Shown one piece after another: positions 1 through 9,838 of a stretch of DNA of 24,202 nt (within the stretch, counting starts at the first letter, position 1; each line of letters opens with the position of its first letter). Origin of the DNA: Stramenopiles sp. TOSAG23-2 (taxonomy: Eukaryota > Sar). The notes under the pieces are model-generated. The model searched no databases. It was given only the letters and a program-made list of their open reading frames with translations, and was not told the origin of the DNA. A program made the translations under genes and the position numbers. The DNA is taken from the NCBI GenBank assembly GCA_900128395.1, contig LT649469.1:1-24202 (forward strand). Reading direction: 5' to 3'.

Positions 1-204
1 AACATATATATACATATATTGTTATTGAAACAAGGTTTACACAACAAAAAACAACTTATATTATATATATATATATATTTATAATTTTAGTTTATCATAA
101 AGTATATATATATTATATAATAGGAAAGATTAGATAATTATATATCTTATATATATATTTAGCTAAAAAAAAAAAAAAAACAAGAAGTTGTTATATACAA
201 AATT
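1..204. other. AT-rich upstream region of the giant coiled-coil gene
   Basis: This stretch is almost entirely A and T, with TA-dinucleotide runs (about 60-80 and 105-165) and an A homopolymer near 165-180 that ends about 25 bases before the ATG at 205. No other gene is visible. It presumably holds the promoter and 5' untranslated region of the plus-strand gene, but I see no element I can name. Confidence 0.5.
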
Positions 205-3200
205 ATGTCTGATCCAACATTAAATCAAAAACGTGAATTGCCACATATCTACGACAAGGATTACCAAACAACCGTGCAAAATGCAAGGCAATTAATATGC
301 ACTGGCAAAGATTTGGAAAAGAAACAACGTAAATCGGGTATGTTTGGTGGTGGTAACTGGAAAACACGAAATTGTTGGGTACCATCTCAAGGTAAGTTTG
401 GATTAAAAACATTTTTTTGGATTCATATGACCAAAAAACTTCGTGGAAACGAACAGATACGACGTGAACATTTAATGGAAGAAGCACGTAAAAAAGGCAA
501 TTATTTTGAATTTAAAGATATTACAGACATTGCACACGATGAGAAAAATCGTAAACAATTTATCATACACGATGTACATCATTCCGATGCACGTTTTCGT
601 TGTCCAAGTGAAAAAGAAGCAAAAGCATGGGTTGAAGGTTTAACATTAGCAATTAATGGTAAATTGCGTTATTTATTAGAATTTACTGGTGGTGATACAA
701 CAACAGAAATATCATTTAAAAAAGATGGTACAGAGATATGGGAAGAAGGTACAATTTGTGATTATTTATTTACACAACAACAAATTGATAAAGGTTTGCC
801 TGGTATTCACGTTGTTGCAATTTCCGATGGAATGGGAGAAACCGTATATCAAGAAGTGGATTTTGCATTGACGGAATATCATTTAAAACGAGGTAAAAAT
901 AAAAATTTTGCACATGAACGTGTTGGTAAAGAAGTTGAATTATACCAAAAAATGAAAAAATTGAATCAAATGAATAAATTAAAAATCAAAGGTGTAGACG
1001 GTAAAGTGAAAAAAACCACCACTACGACGACGACGACGAAAACGACGACGAAAATGAATCTTCCACCACCACCAGCATTTGCACTACCACCACCATCAGA
1101 TGATGATACACCAATGAAACGTTTATTGGTAAAAGTGAAAAAAATTTTAGGTGAACAAAATGTTTTATTGGAAATAACACAAAAACGGGAACAAGCCTTA
1201 GCACGGAAGTTGAAAGACTTGCAAGATAAATTAAAGAAAAAAGATGGTGAACTGAAACGTTTAATTGAATTCCCACCAAAAACATTAAAACCAGATGAAT
1301 TGAAATGGAGTATTAAAAATTTAAAAAAACAACGGGATAAATATCGTAAGCAATTGGATTTACAATATCGCCAAGCAAAATTACAACGGGAAGAAGCAGA
1401 GAAGGAAAAGAAAAAATTACAAGATCAAATTAACGAAGCACAAAAAGCTGGAAAACTTGATCCAACACCTGCACCTCAATTTAATTATTATTTCACTATT
1501 CCACAACTTCCAATTAAATATGGAAAAGATCCAGAAATGAAGAAAGAGGAACCACCACCACCAGCATTTGCACCACCTGGATTGCCACCACCACCCGTAT
1601 TTAACAAAGCACCGCCACCGAAACGAACACCACCTCCAAGGAAACAGCCAGACAATCAAATTGCAGCTGCAATGAACTTGATGGCACCTGATACAGAAGA
1701 GGTAAAAACAAATGCAGACAATGCTGCTGAAATTGAAGCTTTGCGTAAAAAACTAGCGATTGAAACGAAAGAGCATGAAATATACGAAACGAAAAGTAAC
1801 CAGTTGGATGCACAATTAAGTGATAAGGACAAATCATTGATGGTAACAGAAAGAGAACGTGATCAATTATTGCAAGATCTAGAAAACGAACGGAAACGTA
1901 GGGCAGAATTAAGTGCTGCTTTATTAATGGCACGGGAAGCGAAAACATTAGAAGCAGATGCTGCTGCAAGAAAAGCTGCTGCGGAGAAAGAAAAAGAATT
2001 GCAAGAAAAAATGAATAAATTGAGTAAACAACGAAGTGAATTAAATATGCAATTAGCTTCGCAAATGGAAAAGGCAAATGCAGAAAAATCTGCAACAGAT
2101 TCTCGTTTAGCACAATCGCAAAAAGATCAAAAAGCAGCCATGCAAAAGTTTCAAGATGAACATGAAAAATTGGAAAAATTGGAAGGTGAACGTGCTCAAT
2201 TAATCATCATTTTACAGCAAAAGAAAGATAATTGTAAAGATTTAGAAGGACGTATTGATGCTCTTCAAGCATCATTAGATTCTACTAAAACACAATCTGC
2301 TGCTGAAAAAGAAAAAGCGGAACAGGAAAAGCAAGAATTGCAAGCTAAATTATTATTAGCAAATGGCTCATTAGAAGATACCCAAGGACGTTTAGCAAAA
2401 TTGTTAGAAGAAGAAAAAGCTGCACACCAAAAGGATATTGAAGAGTCCAAGAAACGTGAAATGGAGTTGGAAAACAAGTTGAAATCAGAATATGCATATC
2501 ACGAGCAAGCGGAAACGAAATTAAGTGAAAAAGACAAATCCTTGAAAAACACGGAAAAAGAACGTGATCAGTTTTTAAATGAACTAGAAGATGAAAGGAA
2601 AAAACGCCATGGATTGCAAGCAGAGCTGTTGATGGCACGAGAAGCTGTTAAAACGGAGTCAAGCGCAGCTGCAAAAAATGCAGCAGAAGAAAAAGAGAAA
2701 GAATTGCAAGTTGCCATTGCAGATTTAAACAAGCAACGAAACGAATTACAAATACGTTTGAAATTGGAGATTGAAACATTGCAAAATGAACAGAAAAGTA
2801 CAAATGATCAATTAGCCCATACGCAGCAAGAGCAACAACAAGCAATGGAACAATTTCAAAATGAACATGAGAAATTAGCGAAAGTAGAAGCAGAGCGTGC
2901 ACAATTATTAATTGTTATACAAAACAATAAATCGGATTGCAAAGAGTTAAAAGATCAAATTGATGATTTGCAAAGTAAAATTAAAAACAAAGATTCCATA
3001 TCAAAAAAAGAACATGATCAAAATGTCAAAGATGTAAAAGCATTGGAAAAGAAGTTGAAACTTGCTAACGATGCGCTTGAAAATACGCAAGGAGAATTGG
3101 CAAGATTATTAAAAGAAGAAAAAGCAGCGCATGAAAAAGATGCGGAAGAATTTAGAAAATACAAAGCAGACATGGAAGCACGTTTAGCAGAGGAGGAAAA

Positions 3201-6200
3201 GTTTCATACAAATGCAATCAACGAAAGGGAAAAACTTATAACAGAATTAGATGCTGAGAAACATGAACGGAATGACCTTGAAGTTCAACTACGTGCTGCT
3301 AGAGAGATGCAAAAGCAATCCGATGCTGAATTAAGAAAAGCAGCAGAAGAGAAAGAAAAAGAATTGCAAAAGCAAATTAAAGAACTTGGTAAAAAACGCC
3401 TAAGTCTGAAAGAGCAATTAGAAAAAACCATGAAAGATCTGGATAATGAACGCAACATCGCAAATGAAACCATAGCAGCTGAGAGGGATAGACAACGCCA
3501 ACTCTTGGAGCAATATGAAGCAGAACATAGTAAATATGAAGTTACCGAGCATAAACGCGCTGCCCTGGAAGTAGAACTAGCTGCAAACAAAAGCAATTGC
3601 AAATCACTTGAAGGTCGCATTGATGAGTTACAAAAAATACTGAATAATAAATCAAAGCAATCAAAACAAGAATTGAATGATGCTGCAAAGGAAAAAGAAG
3701 CACTGCAAGCGCAATTGTTAATGGCAAATTCAAACTTAAGTGATACAGAAGGACGTTTAGCAAAATTATTAGAAGAAGAAAAAGCAGCACATCAAAAAGA
3801 TATTGAAAATTTCAATGACAAAAAAGAGCAATTAGAACAACTAATTCAAGATGAGAAAAAAGAACAGGAAGTGTTAAAATCAGAGCTACAAGATGCCAAA
3901 AACGATGTGGAGGCTAGCAAAAATAAGTCAAAAGAGCAACAACGTCTTGCCATGGAAAAACAAGCAGAGCTGGAATTAAAAATCAATGTCCAACATGGTT
4001 TAACAAATACGTTGAAAGATCAACTAGAAGCGTTGAAGGAGAAAGAAGCAAAGGAAGTTGCAATGGCCAATGAAAAGCAACGTTTATCAGAGCTTGAAAT
4101 TCAACGTTTAAAAGATGAATTAGATCAATACAAACGCGACTTAGAAGCAGCAGAAAGTGAAGCGGAGATGACCTCCAATCAACTTGACAAAGTAATGTCA
4201 GCTAATTCACAAAATGAAAAGCAGAAAAGTGCTGCAAGAGAAATGCATGCAAATGCAGAAAGACAGCGAAAGGAATTACACGATGCGCACGAGGAACTAC
4301 GACGCCAATTAGAATTTGAAAAAGAAAAACAAAAACAATTGGTGGATAAAGATGCTGCATTATTAAAAGCAGAACGTGAAAAACACGCAGAAGAGCAAAA
4401 ACGTTTGAAACAAGAGCTAGCGTTGGAAAAAGAAAAAGAGGAAGAGATTGAACGTAAACGTGGTATATTGCAACGAAATTTAGATCAAGAGCGTGAGGAA
4501 AGTAAATTTTTAGCAGAGGAGTTAGAAAAATTAAAAAAGCAAATGCAAGATCAAGCAAATAAATCATCCGAGGAGATTGAAAAAGAAAAAGAGATGGAAA
4601 AAAATTTGCAAGACCAACTCCAACAAAGCAATCAAACAATCGATTTGATCCGTCAAGATCTTGAAAAGGCATTAAAGGAGGAAAAGAAAGCAAGAAGAGA
4701 AGAAAAAAAAAGAGCTGATATGAAAACGGCGGAATTGGAAGATCATTTGAAAAAAGGCGAGGAAATGCAACAAAATTTAACAGAGAAAATTAAAAAGTTA
4801 GAGCAAAGCCTGAATGAAGAGCTGGACAATGAAAGACGCCTGGAGATGGGTAGAACCCAAGTAAAGCGACGTTTAGATAAGGAGCGTGGAGTTGTTGAGA
4901 AACTATTGCGCAAGATTGGGGAATTGAAAAATGAACGTTTGCATAACAAGGAAATGACGGATGAAATGAAACGTGATGCAAGGCGCAAAGAAGCAAATTT
5001 GAACAAAGAGCTAGCTGTCACGCAGGCTAAAGTTAAAGAAATTGAGGAAAATCTAAAGAAAGAACTTGAAATGGAACAAGGGGCGCATAAAGAAGATTTG
5101 TTAAAATTAAAAGCAATTACCCAGAAGAAAGATGAAATTGAAACGCATCTGAATGATGAATTGTCTAACAATGCCGCATTGCAAGATGAACTAGAACGTT
5201 TAAAGAAAATGATGGCGGATAAAGAAGCAAAAAATACAAAAATTCACCAAGATGATAGAGATGAAATTGCACGATCGGAGGAACAATTGAAAAAATCAGA
5301 CATCATGTTAAACGATATTCGCGACAAGCATAAGAAACAATTGGAGGAAGAAGAGGCAATGCACAGCAAAGCGCAATTAGCAATGGAACAACGCAAAAAA
5401 GAATTGGAATCAAAATTAGAAGAGGAAAAGAAACGGGAAGCAGAATTAAATAATAATTTGAAACGTTTACGAAAAGACATAGACGATGGTAAAAAACGTG
5501 AAGATGACCTTGTCAATCAACGTAACGAAGTGGAAGGTTTACTGGAGGACAAAGAGAGTGAAAATACTGATTTAAAGGAACAGCTAAAACGATTGCTAGA
5601 AAGCAATGAGAAAGGCAATAAATCCTCACAAGAAAGAGATGCAGAAATTAAGCGATTGCAAGCACGCATTGTACAAAGCGATAAAGAGATGGATGCCGTG
5701 AAAGCGCGTTTGAGCAAGCAATTGCAAGATGAAAAAATAGCCCATAAAGCAGATGCCGACAAAGCCCAAGAAGAACAAAAATCGTTGCAAAAGAAATTGA
5801 GGGAAGAAGATGCTCGATGGAAACTTTTAAATGAAGGATTAAAATCCGAATTGGAGAATTTGGATCAAAAAGAAAAAGAGGAAAGACGGCTATTGGATTT
5901 AGCGATGGAGGAGCAAGGCCAATTGGAAACTCGGTTGGACGATGCCTCAAAACGATATGATCTTGTAACGTTAGATAATAAACAAAAAGAAGAAGAAATT
6001 GCAGAGCTAAAAAAGGAATTGCAAAAGTTAACGAAAAGTATTAACGATGCTCAAAATCAAGTATTAATGAAAGAAGATGATGTGAAAAAAGCAGATAAAT
6101 TATACAAAGATGCAGAAGATGCAAAGAATCATCGTGAAGAAGAGTTACGCCAAATGGAAGAAGATTTCCGCAATAAAACATTAAATGCAGATGCAGATTT

Positions 6201-9200
6201 CGATGATTTAAATAAGCAACTTGAAGCGTTGAAGAAACAAATCAAAGAAAAAGAACAAGAAAAAGAAGCATTGAATAAGCAACTCGGAGACACTGAAGCG
6301 GAAAGGGAAAAGCTTGCAGTTGACAATAAAAATCTAGAAACCATGAAAGAAAAAGTCGAAGAGCAATTTAAGAATAGTACGGAAATAAACGAAGTTTTAG
6401 AACAAGAAGTCAAAACTCAAAAGGAAGAAGTTGAAAATCAAAAAACTCAACTTGGTGAAAAAGACGATGAAATCGAAAATCAAAAAGCTCAACTTGGTGA
6501 AAAAGACGATGAAATCGAAGAGTTAAGAGATCAGCTTATGCAAATTGGGGGCAAAGTCAATGAGCATAAAGAGTCACATAGCAAATTAGCAAAACAACAC
6601 GATGAGGAAAAAGCGAAATTGAAAAAAGACTTGAAGAAGGCAGAGCAAGAGCGTAAGTCACACGAAGCAAGTGCAAAGAAACATATGCAAGCTAAGGAAT
6701 CATTGGAAAAAACGATGAAAGATTCAGAAAAGAAATTAAAAGAGTTAAAAGAACAACAAAAAAAATTAAAATCTGAAGCATCCAATGCACAAAATCAAAG
6801 CAAACAGCATAAGCAAAAAGTAAATAATTTGCAGGAAGAACTTAAGAATGCGAAGGAAAGTAATAAAAATTTAAAAAATACTGTTGGAGAGAAAGACGAT
6901 GAAATAAAAAAATTGAAAGAAAAAAGCCATGATGTAGACCATTTAGAAAATGAAATAAAACATTTGAAAGAGGAAAATGAAAGATTGAAAAATAGACCAA
7001 TGCCAGAAGAAGAAGACGAAAACTTTAATAAGGTGACTACGCAACAAAAAAAATCAAAAAGTAAACCACCTGAGAATGATCGCCCACCAGCAAATGATGA
7101 GCAGATTGAAAAATTAAAAGTGGAATTAAAGGATAAAACAAAAGAACGTAGTAATTTATGTTGGTTATTAGCTTTGTTGATATTATTAATAGCATTGTTA
7201 TGTGGTAAAATATTTTTACTAGGAGATGACTCTAATAAACAAGAAGATGATGATCGATTCAACAAATTGCAAATCAAATATAATACGCAAGTGAAGCAAT
7301 ATAGTTTGTTGGAAACAGATATGAAAAATGCAAAATATCAACATGGACGTTTATTAACGGAGGCAAAAACGGCGGAAGAAAAATCCAAGCAAAATGCCCT
7401 TACGCAAACAAATTATTACAAGAAAGAAAAAGCTGCACATGCTACAAAAAAGACACGTATTACTGAATTGGAGAAAGAGATTGCTGCTTTGAAAAAAGAA
7501 TTGAAAGCTATTAAATACAAAGAATCACAATTAGCTGCTGGTCAATCTGGTAATGAAAAGCAATTGACGAAGTTGCAAGATGAAATTAAACGTTTGAAAA
7601 AAGAAAAAAGTGACCTGTCTGATGAATTGAAGCAGTGCAACCGAAAGAAAAAGGAAGCACAATCTGAAGCAAAAGTAAGCAAAGCTGCATTATCCACAGC
7701 AAAAGAAGAAATGGTAGCAAAAGTTAAGACAATTGAAGCTAAAGTTAAGACAATTGAAGCTCGTGATGCCGAAATTGTAGAATTGAAAAAGAAAATCAAA
7801 AATCTAGAATCATCGCTTGCTGCGGAGACAGCAGCAGTTGCAAAGTTGAAGCAAACAGCAAGTGCATCTTCATCTCAATTACAAAAAGATGTAAATAAAC
7901 GAGATGATGAAATTAAGAAATTAAAAGCACAAATTAAAACATTGCAAGCATCTGAGAAAGAATTAAAAACAACTATTGAAAACTTAAAGAATGAAGTTAA
8001 GAAATTAAAAGAAGATAGAAAACAAGCACAATATAGAATTGATGCTGCAAATGGTTTGGTAAAAGAGAAGGAAAATTCATTGCAAAAGCAAGTTAAAGCA
8101 TACGATGCTTTGAATGCAAAAGCACAAACATTATCAGCCGAAAAAGATAAATTAACAAAAGACAAATATGATTTAGAGCAAAAATTAAAAAAAGTGGAAT
8201 ATAATTTATCAACAGCAAATGGTGAATTAAAAACATCAAAAGCAACTATTAATACACAAACAAAGAAAATTGCTACATTATCAGCCGAGAAAGATAAATT
8301 AACAAAAGACAAATATGATTTAGAGCAAAAATTAAAAAAAGTGGAATATAATTTATCAACAGCAAATGGTGAATTAAAAACATCAAAAGCAACTATTAAT
8401 ACGCAAACAAAGAAAATTGCTACATTATCAGCCGAGAAAGATAAATTAACAAAAGACAAATATGATTTAGAGCAAAAATTAAAAAAAGTGGAATATAATT
8501 TATCAACAGCAAATGGTGAATTAAAAACATCTAAAGCAACTATTGATACGCAAACGAAAGAAATTGCAAAGAAAAAACAAAAAATCAAAGAATTGTTAGA
8601 TGAAATTGCTAAATTAAAGAATGTTGGTGGAAATGCAGATGGGCGAGTGAAACAATTGGAAAAAGATGTTGCTAACTTGAAAGCAAAATTAGAAAAACAA
8701 GAAAAATCATATGAAACATTACAAAGTGCGAAGAATGTTGTAGATGTATCAGAGAAAAAATTGAAAACATCAACTTATAATTTAGAACAAGAATTAAAGA
8801 AATTGAAATCTAAATTAGATACGACGGAACGTAATTTAAAGACATTAAAAACAAGCACTGATAAATCCATTGCAAATTTACAAACTCAAGTAAAAGATAA
8901 AGAAAGCGCTATTAATAAAGAGACAAAGGCGCATAAGAAAGATAATACGGAGAAAAATGAGGAAATTACTAAATTAACCAAAAAGTTAAAAGATAATAGC
9001 TATAAACAAGGTACTTCCAATAAAGATTATGAATATAAAATTACACAATTGAATAAAGAGATTGGTGTACTTGGTGGTAAAATCGATAAATTGCAAAAAG
9101 AAAATGAACAAATTGCAGCTTTAGATACCAAATTAAAAGCATCTCAAAGTGAATTAAACAAATTAACTAAACAACGTGATGAGGAACAAAGTAAATATAA

Positions 9201-9690
9201 ACGTAATTTAAGTGATGGAAGCAAACAATTGCAAAAAGAGAAAGATGCATTGGAATATAAATTAAAAACATCGAAAACAGAAAATGAGAAATTAAATGGT
9301 TTAAATGTAAAATATAAACAAGGTGAAGAAGAAGCAAAAGGTACAATGAAAGTGACAAAAGCAGTGGATAATGCAGAAATTAAAGAATTAAAAGCAAACG
9401 TATTGAAATTAGAAAAAGAATTAAATGCATTGAAATCAAAACATGATCGTGTATTGAAAGCAGAAGTAGGAAACAAAGAAACGGATATTAAAAAAATCCA
9501 ATATGAAAATAAAAATGAATTGACTAAATTACAAGAGGAAGCAACGAAAAAAGATGCATCATTGGAAAAAGAAAAACAAGGACGTGCATATGATAAAAAT
9601 TTATGCCATGATAAAATGAAGTTACTTACTGAACAATTGGAAGAAGCACGTAAAGGGGAAGATGATTGTATTCCAAGTATGTATATTTAG
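205..9690 (+). CDS. Giant coiled-coil protein with N-terminal PH-like domain and one internal membrane span
   Basis: A 3161-residue protein read in one frame and ending at TAG. Residues about 50-152 look like a pleckstrin-homology domain: alternating basic and hydrophobic strands start at WKTRNCW and end in a helix with the conserved Trp (KAWVEGL, W142). Two proline-rich stretches follow (about 286-302 and 450-483, PPPPAFA type), then heptad-rich Lys/Glu coiled coil to about residue 2310. A single hydrophobic segment at about 2318-2340 (CWLLALLILLIALLCG) is followed by 820 more residues of coiled coil, so it is not a classic tail anchor. The family is unknown to me; golgin- or tether-like scaffolding between a membrane and phosphoinositide or cytoskeletal partners is inference. 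Internal duplications are listed separately. Start chosen as the first ATG after the A-rich leader, with no in-frame rival before the PH-like region. Confidence 0.9.
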   Translation: MSDPTLNQKRELPHIYDKDYQTTVQNARQLICTGKDLEKKQRKSGMFGGGNWKTRNCWVPSQGKFGLKTFFWIHMTKKLRGNEQIRREHLMEEARKKGNYFEFKDITDIAHDEKNRKQFIIHDVHHSDARFRCPSEKEAKAWVEGLTLAINGKLRYLLEFTGGDTTTEISFKKDGTEIWEEGTICDYLFTQQQIDKGLPGIHVVAISDGMGETVYQEVDFALTEYHLKRGKNKNFAHERVGKEVELYQKMKKLNQMNKLKIKGVDGKVKKTTTTTTTTKTTTKMNLPPPPAFALPPPSDDDTPMKRLLVKVKKILGEQNVLLEITQKREQALARKLKDLQDKLKKKDGELKRLIEFPPKTLKPDELKWSIKNLKKQRDKYRKQLDLQYRQAKLQREEAEKEKKKLQDQINEAQKAGKLDPTPAPQFNYYFTIPQLPIKYGKDPEMKKEEPPPPAFAPPGLPPPPVFNKAPPPKRTPPPRKQPDNQIAAAMNLMAPDTEEVKTNADNAAEIEALRKKLAIETKEHEIYETKSNQLDAQLSDKDKSLMVTERERDQLLQDLENERKRRAELSAALLMAREAKTLEADAAARKAAAEKEKELQEKMNKLSKQRSELNMQLASQMEKANAEKSATDSRLAQSQKDQKAAMQKFQDEHEKLEKLEGERAQLIIILQQKKDNCKDLEGRIDALQASLDSTKTQSAAEKEKAEQEKQELQAKLLLANGSLEDTQGRLAKLLEEEKAAHQKDIEESKKREMELENKLKSEYAYHEQAETKLSEKDKSLKNTEKERDQFLNELEDERKKRHGLQAELLMAREAVKTESSAAAKNAAEEKEKELQVAIADLNKQRNELQIRLKLEIETLQNEQKSTNDQLAHTQQEQQQAMEQFQNEHEKLAKVEAERAQLLIVIQNNKSDCKELKDQIDDLQSKIKNKDSISKKEHDQNVKDVKALEKKLKLANDALENTQGELARLLKEEKAAHEKDAEEFRKYKADMEARLAEEEKFHTNAINEREKLITELDAEKHERNDLEVQLRAAREMQKQSDAELRKAAEEKEKELQKQIKELGKKRLSLKEQLEKTMKDLDNERNIANETIAAERDRQRQLLEQYEAEHSKYEVTEHKRAALEVELAANKSNCKSLEGRIDELQKILNNKSKQSKQELNDAAKEKEALQAQLLMANSNLSDTEGRLAKLLEEEKAAHQKDIENFNDKKEQLEQLIQDEKKEQEVLKSELQDAKNDVEASKNKSKEQQRLAMEKQAELELKINVQHGLTNTLKDQLEALKEKEAKEVAMANEKQRLSELEIQRLKDELDQYKRDLEAAESEAEMTSNQLDKVMSANSQNEKQKSAAREMHANAERQRKELHDAHEELRRQLEFEKEKQKQLVDKDAALLKAEREKHAEEQKRLKQELALEKEKEEEIERKRGILQRNLDQEREESKFLAEELEKLKKQMQDQANKSSEEIEKEKEMEKNLQDQLQQSNQTIDLIRQDLEKALKEEKKARREEKKRADMKTAELEDHLKKGEEMQQNLTEKIKKLEQSLNEELDNERRLEMGRTQVKRRLDKERGVVEKLLRKIGELKNERLHNKEMTDEMKRDARRKEANLNKELAVTQAKVKEIEENLKKELEMEQGAHKEDLLKLKAITQKKDEIETHLNDELSNNAALQDELERLKKMMADKEAKNTKIHQDDRDEIARSEEQLKKSDIMLNDIRDKHKKQLEEEEAMHSKAQLAMEQRKKELESKLEEEKKREAELNNNLKRLRKDIDDGKKREDDLVNQRNEVEGLLEDKESENTDLKEQLKRLLESNEKGNKSSQERDAEIKRLQARIVQSDKEMDAVKARLSKQLQDEKIAHKADADKAQEEQKSLQKKLREEDARWKLLNEGLKSELENLDQKEKEERRLLDLAMEEQGQLETRLDDASKRYDLVTLDNKQKEEEIAELKKELQKLTKSINDAQNQVLMKEDDVKKADKLYKDAEDAKNHREEELRQMEEDFRNKTLNADADFDDLNKQLEALKKQIKEKEQEKEALNKQLGDTEAEREKLAVDNKNLETMKEKVEEQFKNSTEINEVLEQEVKTQKEEVENQKTQLGEKDDEIENQKAQLGEKDDEIEELRDQLMQIGGKVNEHKESHSKLAKQHDEEKAKLKKDLKKAEQERKSHEASAKKHMQAKESLEKTMKDSEKKLKELKEQQKKLKSEASNAQNQSKQHKQKVNNLQEELKNAKESNKNLKNTVGEKDDEIKKLKEKSHDVDHLENEIKHLKEENERLKNRPMPEEEDENFNKVTTQQKKSKSKPPENDRPPANDEQIEKLKVELKDKTKERSNLCWLLALLILLIALLCGKIFLLGDDSNKQEDDDRFNKLQIKYNTQVKQYSLLETDMKNAKYQHGRLLTEAKTAEEKSKQNALTQTNYYKKEKAAHATKKTRITELEKEIAALKKELKAIKYKESQLAAGQSGNEKQLTKLQDEIKRLKKEKSDLSDELKQCNRKKKEAQSEAKVSKAALSTAKEEMVAKVKTIEAKVKTIEARDAEIVELKKKIKNLESSLAAETAAVAKLKQTASASSSQLQKDVNKRDDEIKKLKAQIKTLQASEKELKTTIENLKNEVKKLKEDRKQAQYRIDAANGLVKEKENSLQKQVKAYDALNAKAQTLSAEKDKLTKDKYDLEQKLKKVEYNLSTANGELKTSKATINTQTKKIATLSAEKDKLTKDKYDLEQKLKKVEYNLSTANGELKTSKATINTQTKKIATLSAEKDKLTKDKYDLEQKLKKVEYNLSTANGELKTSKATIDTQTKEIAKKKQKIKELLDEIAKLKNVGGNADGRVKQLEKDVANLKAKLEKQEKSYETLQSAKNVVDVSEKKLKTSTYNLEQELKKLKSKLDTTERNLKTLKTSTDKSIANLQTQVKDKESAINKETKAHKKDNTEKNEEITKLTKKLKDNSYKQGTSNKDYEYKITQLNKEIGVLGGKIDKLQKENEQIAALDTKLKASQSELNKLTKQRDEEQSKYKRNLSDGSKQLQKEKDALEYKLKTSKTENEKLNGLNVKYKQGEEEAKGTMKVTKAVDNAEIKELKANVLKLEKELNALKSKHDRVLKAEVGNKETDIKKIQYENKNELTKLQEEATKKDASLEKEKQGRAYDKNLCHDKMKLLTEQLEEARKGEDDCIPSMYI
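1816..3840 (+). repeat. Three diverged copies of a 220-235 residue coiled-coil unit
   Basis: Within the giant coiled-coil protein, a long unit recurs three times. Its opening motif (LSDKDK, LSEKDK, LAEEEK) begins at 1816, 2521 and 3184, and its closing motif (GRLAKLLEEEKAAH or a close variant) lies at 2386, 3091 and 3751. The first spacing is 705 bp (235 codons) and the second about 660 bp. Each unit carries one N-C-K or D-C-K cysteine just before a (G/D)xIDxLQ segment, so Cys recurs once per unit. The copies are well diverged, so this is an old protein-level duplication. The third boundary is approximate. Confidence 0.8.
6433..6516 (+). repeat. Tandem 42-bp duplication (two heptads) in coiled coil
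   Basis: Two adjacent 42-bp units at 6433-6474 and 6475-6516 encode ENQKTQLGEKDDEI and ENQKAQLGEKDDEI. The unit is 14 residues, exactly two heptads, so the coiled-coil register is unchanged. The units are almost identical, pointing to a recent duplication. Confidence 0.9.
7153..7224 (+). other. Codons of the internal membrane span
   Basis: These codons (residues about 2317-2340) encode the only long uncharged hydrophobic run in the 3161-residue protein, beginning NLCWLLALLILLIALLCGK. Charged coiled coil flanks it on both sides (KDKTKERS before, DDSNKQEDDDR after). A single-pass topology with 2.3 thousand residues on one side and 0.8 thousand on the other is the simplest reading; orientation cannot be told. 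Confidence 0.75.
7720..7761 (+). repeat. Tandem 21-bp duplication (one heptad)
   Basis: Two identical 21-bp units at 7720-7740 and 7741-7761 encode KVKTIEA twice. One unit is exactly one heptad of the coiled coil. Confidence 0.9.
8131..8571 (+). repeat. Three tandem 147-bp units (seven heptads each)
   Basis: Near-identical 147-bp units start at 8131, 8278 and 8425, each beginning LSAEKDKLTKDKYDLEQKLK. Each is 49 residues, exactly seven heptads, so expansion lengthens the rod without breaking its register. The first two units differ at only a few synonymous positions. The last has small changes near its end (ATIDTQTKEIA), suggesting it is the older edge. Confidence 0.95.
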
Positions 9691-9806
9691 AAATATCATT
9701 TTGCGCGACGAAAGGTATATATATGTATTATATTATATATGCATATATAGAAAAGTGTTAAATAAAATTATATATTTTTTTATATAAAAAAAAAATTAAT
9801 GAAATT

Positions 9807-9830
9807 AAAAACTTTGTGAAGAAAGTTTTT
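9807..9830. terminator. Perfect 9-bp hairpin in the 3' flank
   Basis: AAAAACTTT (9807-9815) and AAAGTTTTT (9822-9830) are perfect reverse complements around a six-base loop, and a T run follows at 9835-9840. It sits about 115 bp after the stop of the giant gene and just before the end of the candidate minus-strand ORF. A role in 3'-end formation between converging genes is possible but unproven, and eukaryotic genes need no such structure. Confidence 0.3.
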
Positions 9831-9838
9831 GTGATTTT

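Noticed and set aside
8131-8571. CRISPR-like regular repeats
   Set aside because: The repeats are directly adjacent coding units without spacers, in a eukaryotic-style gene.
7875-8588. A 237-codon minus-strand open frame with a threefold repeat
   Set aside because: It is the antisense of the 147-bp repeats of the coiled-coil gene. The many other minus-strand frames across 205-9690 are likewise antisense shadows of a Lys/Glu-rich gene, giving Phe/Ser/Leu-rich peptides.
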